Origin: Phosphoribacter sp035448065
GTDB taxonomy: Bacteria > Actinomycetota > Actinomycetes > Actinomycetales > Dermatophilaceae
DNA: 7,438 bases
Assembly (NCBI GenBank): GCA_035448065.1
Contig: DAOTIG010000153.1
Coordinates: 1 to 7,438, forward strand
Reading direction: 5' to 3'
Shown here piece by piece: positions 5,630 through 7,438 of this stretch. The notes under the pieces were generated by a model that did not search any database, was not told the origin of the DNA, and saw only the letters and a program-made list of their open reading frames with translations. Both the position numbers and the translations under genes were made by a program. Position 1 is the first letter of the stretch. Each line of letters starts with the position of its first letter.

Positions 5630-6225
5630 GGCAGGCCGCCGAGGGTGACCCGGTCGGCGACGACCTCGAGCCGCTCGACCGGTCCGTCGGCCGGCGGGTC
5701 GCCGACGTCGACGAGCACGACGTGGTCGTAGAGCGGGACCACCCACTCCGGGGCGGCCAGTCGCAGCCGTGCGCCGGCGACGCCGTCGACCGGCAGCTCG
5801 ACGAGGCTCGCCCAGGTCCAGCGCTCACCCGGCTGCAGCAGCCGGGGCTCCCGCCCCACGGCCCGCCCGGCGAAGCTGCGCCCGTCAGCGGCGACCAGGG
5901 TCACCGGCCACAGCTCGACCGGCCCGGTCGCGCCGGCTGCGCTCCAGGTCGAGACGACGAAGACGGCGTCCGGACCGGTCGTCCGCAGCACCTGGCTGCC
6001 TGCTGCACCGGTGACCACGACCTCCCGGGCGAGCGTGATCGCGTCCAGCCGCGCGGCATACCCGCGCACCGGCACGACCTGACCGACGCGGGCCCGGACC
6101 TCGCGGTCGGCGGTGGCCTTGGCCACCTGAGCGTCGACGATGGTGAGGGCCGCGGCGAGGGTGAGGCAGGCGCCGAGAGCCGCCCACCCGCGGGGGTCGG
6201 CGACCCGCAGCCTGGGCCGGCTCAC
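5626..6225 (-). CDS. Membrane-anchored protein with DUF4352-like beta domain, second gene of atpD-linked cassette
   Basis: The 199-aa product has a short basic lead, a membrane helix (about residues 13-31) and an extracytoplasmic domain. The layout resembles DUF4352 immunoglobulin-like domains: a Val-Gly-x-Val-Val-Pro-Val opening (47-53), a DAVFVVSTWSA strand (86-97), ADGRSFAGRAVG, then QPGERWTWASLVELPVDG (131-148) and GARLRLA. A further segment (160-199) contains VVPLYDHVVLVDVGD. The resemblance is by pattern only, without a database match. The GTG start at 6225 shares GTGA with the stop of the first cassette gene, and its own TGA is shared with the start of the third. It should therefore be translated as a unit with them and co-transcribed from the ATP synthase operon. 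No cysteine other than Cys20 in the helix is present. Function is unknown. Confidence 0.83.
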   Translation of the reverse strand: MSRPRLRVADPRGWAALGACLTLAAALTIVDAQVAKATADREVRARVGQVVPVRGYAARLDAITLAREVVVTGAAGSQVLRTTGPDAVFVVSTWSAAGATGPVELWPVTLVAADGRSFAGRAVGREPRLLQPGERWTWASLVELPVDGVAGARLRLAAPEWVVPLYDHVVLVDVGDPPADGPVERLEVVADRVTLGGLP

Positions 6226-6728
6226 GACGCCACCGGCAGGGCGACCTCGCCCACCACCCGTCCCGCGTCGACGGCGCGAGCCAGGTCCAGAGGCCCGGAG
6301 GAGTCGGCTTCGCGGCGCAGCCCGACGACGGTCGACGCCTCCGGCGTCGAGCCGCCCGGGCCGGCTGGCCCGAGCTCGGCCCGCACCGGGACGGCGAGCC
6401 CCGGGGCGAACCAGGCCACGCTCGGGTCGGTCGGGATCACCGTCAGGATCTCACCGGCACCCGAGGACAGGCCCCGGAAGTCGGCGACCGGACGCGACGT
6501 CGGCGCGGTGCTCGTCACGGTCGCGAGCACCCAGCGCCGGCCGCCCTCGATCGTCGCCCCGGTGACGACGACCTGCCACGAGCCGAGGTCGACGTGCTCA
6601 CCGACCGCGCGTCGCGGCAGCGTCGTCGCGTCGCGCAGACCACCGGCCGCGATGGCGACACCCAGCAGCACGAGCAGGGCGGCGAGCACCGACGACTCGA
6701 GTCGGTGCCGCGCCGCCCATGCGCGCAT
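6222..6728 (-). CDS. Membrane-anchored protein of unknown function, first gene of atpD-linked cassette
   Basis: The 168-aa product starts MRAWAARHRLE, crosses the membrane once (about residues 13-30) and continues outside. The outer region begins VGEHVDLGSWQVVVTGA (42-58) and RRWVLATVTSTAP (64-76), similar in pattern to the opening of the second cassette protein, followed by a Pro/Gly-rich stretch (110-130). It has no cysteine. The ATG at 6728 lies 6 nt after the atpD stop. The gap reads GGGAGC, which is too close to the ATG to act as a normal Shine-Dalgarno, so reinitiation by ribosomes finishing atpD is likely. This position is normally held by atpC. A weak DUF4352-like relationship is possible. 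Nothing in the sequence shows a direct link with ATP synthase, and the connection is by position only. Confidence 0.83.
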   Translation of the reverse strand: MRAWAARHRLESSVLAALLVLLGVAIAAGGLRDATTLPRRAVGEHVDLGSWQVVVTGATIEGGRRWVLATVTSTAPTSRPVADFRGLSSGAGEILTVIPTDPSVAWFAPGLAVPVRAELGPAGPGGSTPEASTVVGLRREADSSGPLDLARAVDAGRVVGEVALPVAS

Positions 6729-6734
6729 GCTCCC

Positions 6735-7438
6735 TTAGAGGTTCTTCTGGATCTCCGCCCACTGGCGCTCGACGTCGTCGAGGCCACCGCACATGAAGAA
6801 GGCCTGCTCGCCGACGTGGTCGTAGTCGCCGTCGCAGATCTTCGTGAAGGCCTCGATGCAGTCCGGCAGCGACACCGTCGAGCCGGGGATGCCGGTGAAG
6901 CGCTCCGCGACGTAGGTGTTCTGGGACAGGAAGCGCTGCAGCCGGCGGGCCCGGTTGACGAGGATCTTGTCCTCCTCGGAGAGCTCGTCGACACCGAGGA
7001 TGGCGATGATGTCCTGCAGCTCCTTGTTGCGCTGCAGGATCTGCTTGACCCGAACGGCCGTCGAGTAGTGGTCCTCGGAGATGTACCGACGGTCCAGGAT
7101 CCGGCTGGTCGAGGTCAGCGGGTCGACGGCCGGGTAGATGCCGAGCGAGGCGATCTCACGGGACAGCTCGGTCGTCGCATCGAGGTGCGCGAAGGTCGTC
7201 GCCGGGGCCGGGTCGGTGTAGTCGTCGGCCGGCACGTAGATCGCCTGCAGCGAGGTGATCGAGTGTCCACGGGTCGAGGTGATCCGCTCCTGCAGCACGC
7301 CCATCTCGTCGGCGAGGGTCGGCTGGTAGCCCACCGCGGAGGGCATCCGGCCGAGCAGCGTCGAGACCTCGGAGCCGGCCTGGGTGAACCGGAAGATGTT
7401 GTCGATGAACAGCAGCACGTCCTGCTTCTGCACGTCGC
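6735..7438 (-). CDS. atpD: F1F0 ATP synthase beta subunit, C-terminal part (5' end outside window)
   Basis: Beta carries the catalytic nucleotide sites of F1. The window holds the last 234 or so codons, from RDVQKQDVLLFIDNIFRF, which contains the Walker B strand and Asp. Next come TQAGSEVSTLLGRMPSAVGYQPTL-type sequence, ITSTRGHSITSLQAIYVPADD, the adenine-pocket segment GIYPAVDPLTSTSR, and the DELSEED motif (DELSEEDK) that couples to gamma rotation. The end CDGDYDHVGEQAFF and MCGGLDDVERQWAEIQKNL is typical of actinobacterial beta. The full family length is about 470-485 aa, so the N-terminal half with the P-loop lies beyond 7438. The TAA stop is followed after 6 nt by a membrane-protein gene instead of atpC. 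No frame break or missing key residue is seen in this portion. Confidence 0.98.
   Translation of the reverse strand, partial: DVQKQDVLLFIDNIFRFTQAGSEVSTLLGRMPSAVGYQPTLADEMGVLQERITSTRGHSITSLQAIYVPADDYTDPAPATTFAHLDATTELSREIASLGIYPAVDPLTSTSRILDRRYISEDHYSTAVRVKQILQRNKELQDIIAILGVDELSEEDKILVNRARRLQRFLSQNTYVAERFTGIPGSTVSLPDCIEAFTKICDGDYDHVGEQAFFMCGGLDDVERQWAEIQKNL

Larger units (their letters stand above)
276..6061. repeat. Dispersed 9-mer GCGGCATAC, nine copies
   Basis: By eye I find GCGGCATAC on the plus strand at 276-284, 1428-1436, 3225-3233, 3962-3970 and 6053-6061, and its complement GTATGCCGC at 1285-1293, 2872-2880, 4279-4287 and 4690-4698. Every GCATAC/GTATGC hexamer I found belongs to the full 9-mer. 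Copies lie in genes of both directions. Seven encode Ala-Ala-Tyr or Tyr-Ala-Ala, one encodes Cys-Met-Pro-Leu in another frame, and one spans the lipoprotein start codon. A rough estimate at 70-72% GC expects about 0.1 copy in this length on both strands. Confidence 0.7.

Noticed and set aside
2406..6734. A mobile element carrying the block between atpD and atpC
   Set aside because: I see no transposase, integrase, tRNA or matching inverted or direct repeats at the two borders, and base composition and codon use look like the flanks.
5248..6738. A 496-codon plus-strand open frame antisense to the three-gene cassette
   Set aside because: Its translation is mostly Arg/Pro/Ala/Gly with no fold-like pattern, typical of antisense frames in GC-rich DNA. 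The minus-strand genes have membrane helices, overlapping stop/start codons and better codon use.

Overview
The window is very GC-rich, close-packed bacterial DNA. Codons end almost always in G or C, and GTG starts are frequent. The protein families (MurA with Asp in the active-site loop, PduO-type adenosyltransferase, DUF2550, F1 epsilon and beta) point to an actinobacterium. A member of Micrococcales, perhaps near Intrasporangiaceae, is my best guess. Several genes begin with an initiation codon placed 6-7 nt behind a TANNNT box, the signature of leaderless actinobacterial transcripts.

Layout from left to right: the 3'-truncated murA (minus) and a cob(I)alamin adenosyltransferase gene (plus) diverge from a 43-bp region with two back-to-back promoters. 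The adenosyltransferase gene runs tail-to-tail into a DUF2550 gene (minus), which lies directly downstream of atpC (minus, a short F1 epsilon of 89 aa). Upstream of atpC on the same strand are a secreted lipoprotein gene and a frameshifted HIT-family gene. A 457-aa multi-pass membrane protein gene of unknown family (plus) diverges from the HIT gene through overlapping promoters. It meets, 6 bp apart, the end of a three-gene minus-strand cassette of small membrane-anchored proteins. That cassette is fused by GTGA stop/start overlaps and begins 6 nt after the stop codon of atpD, whose 3' two-fifths or so closes the window.

The order atpD-atpC-DUF2550-adenosyltransferase-murA is the ancestral actinobacterial arrangement, as around Rv1310-Rv1315 in Mycobacterium tuberculosis. 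Here it is kept, except that 4.3 kb carrying six genes lies between atpD and atpC. The three genes behind atpD are placed to be co-transcribed with the ATP synthase operon. The plus-strand membrane gene would oppose read-through to atpC, so atpC probably relies on the lipoprotein promoter or a weak promoter of its own. This split operon with its uncharacterised envelope-protein cassette is the most unusual feature. Next come a 9-mer (GCGGCATAC) present nine times and the set of leaderless promoters. I see no RNA genes, CRISPR array or recognisable mobile element.
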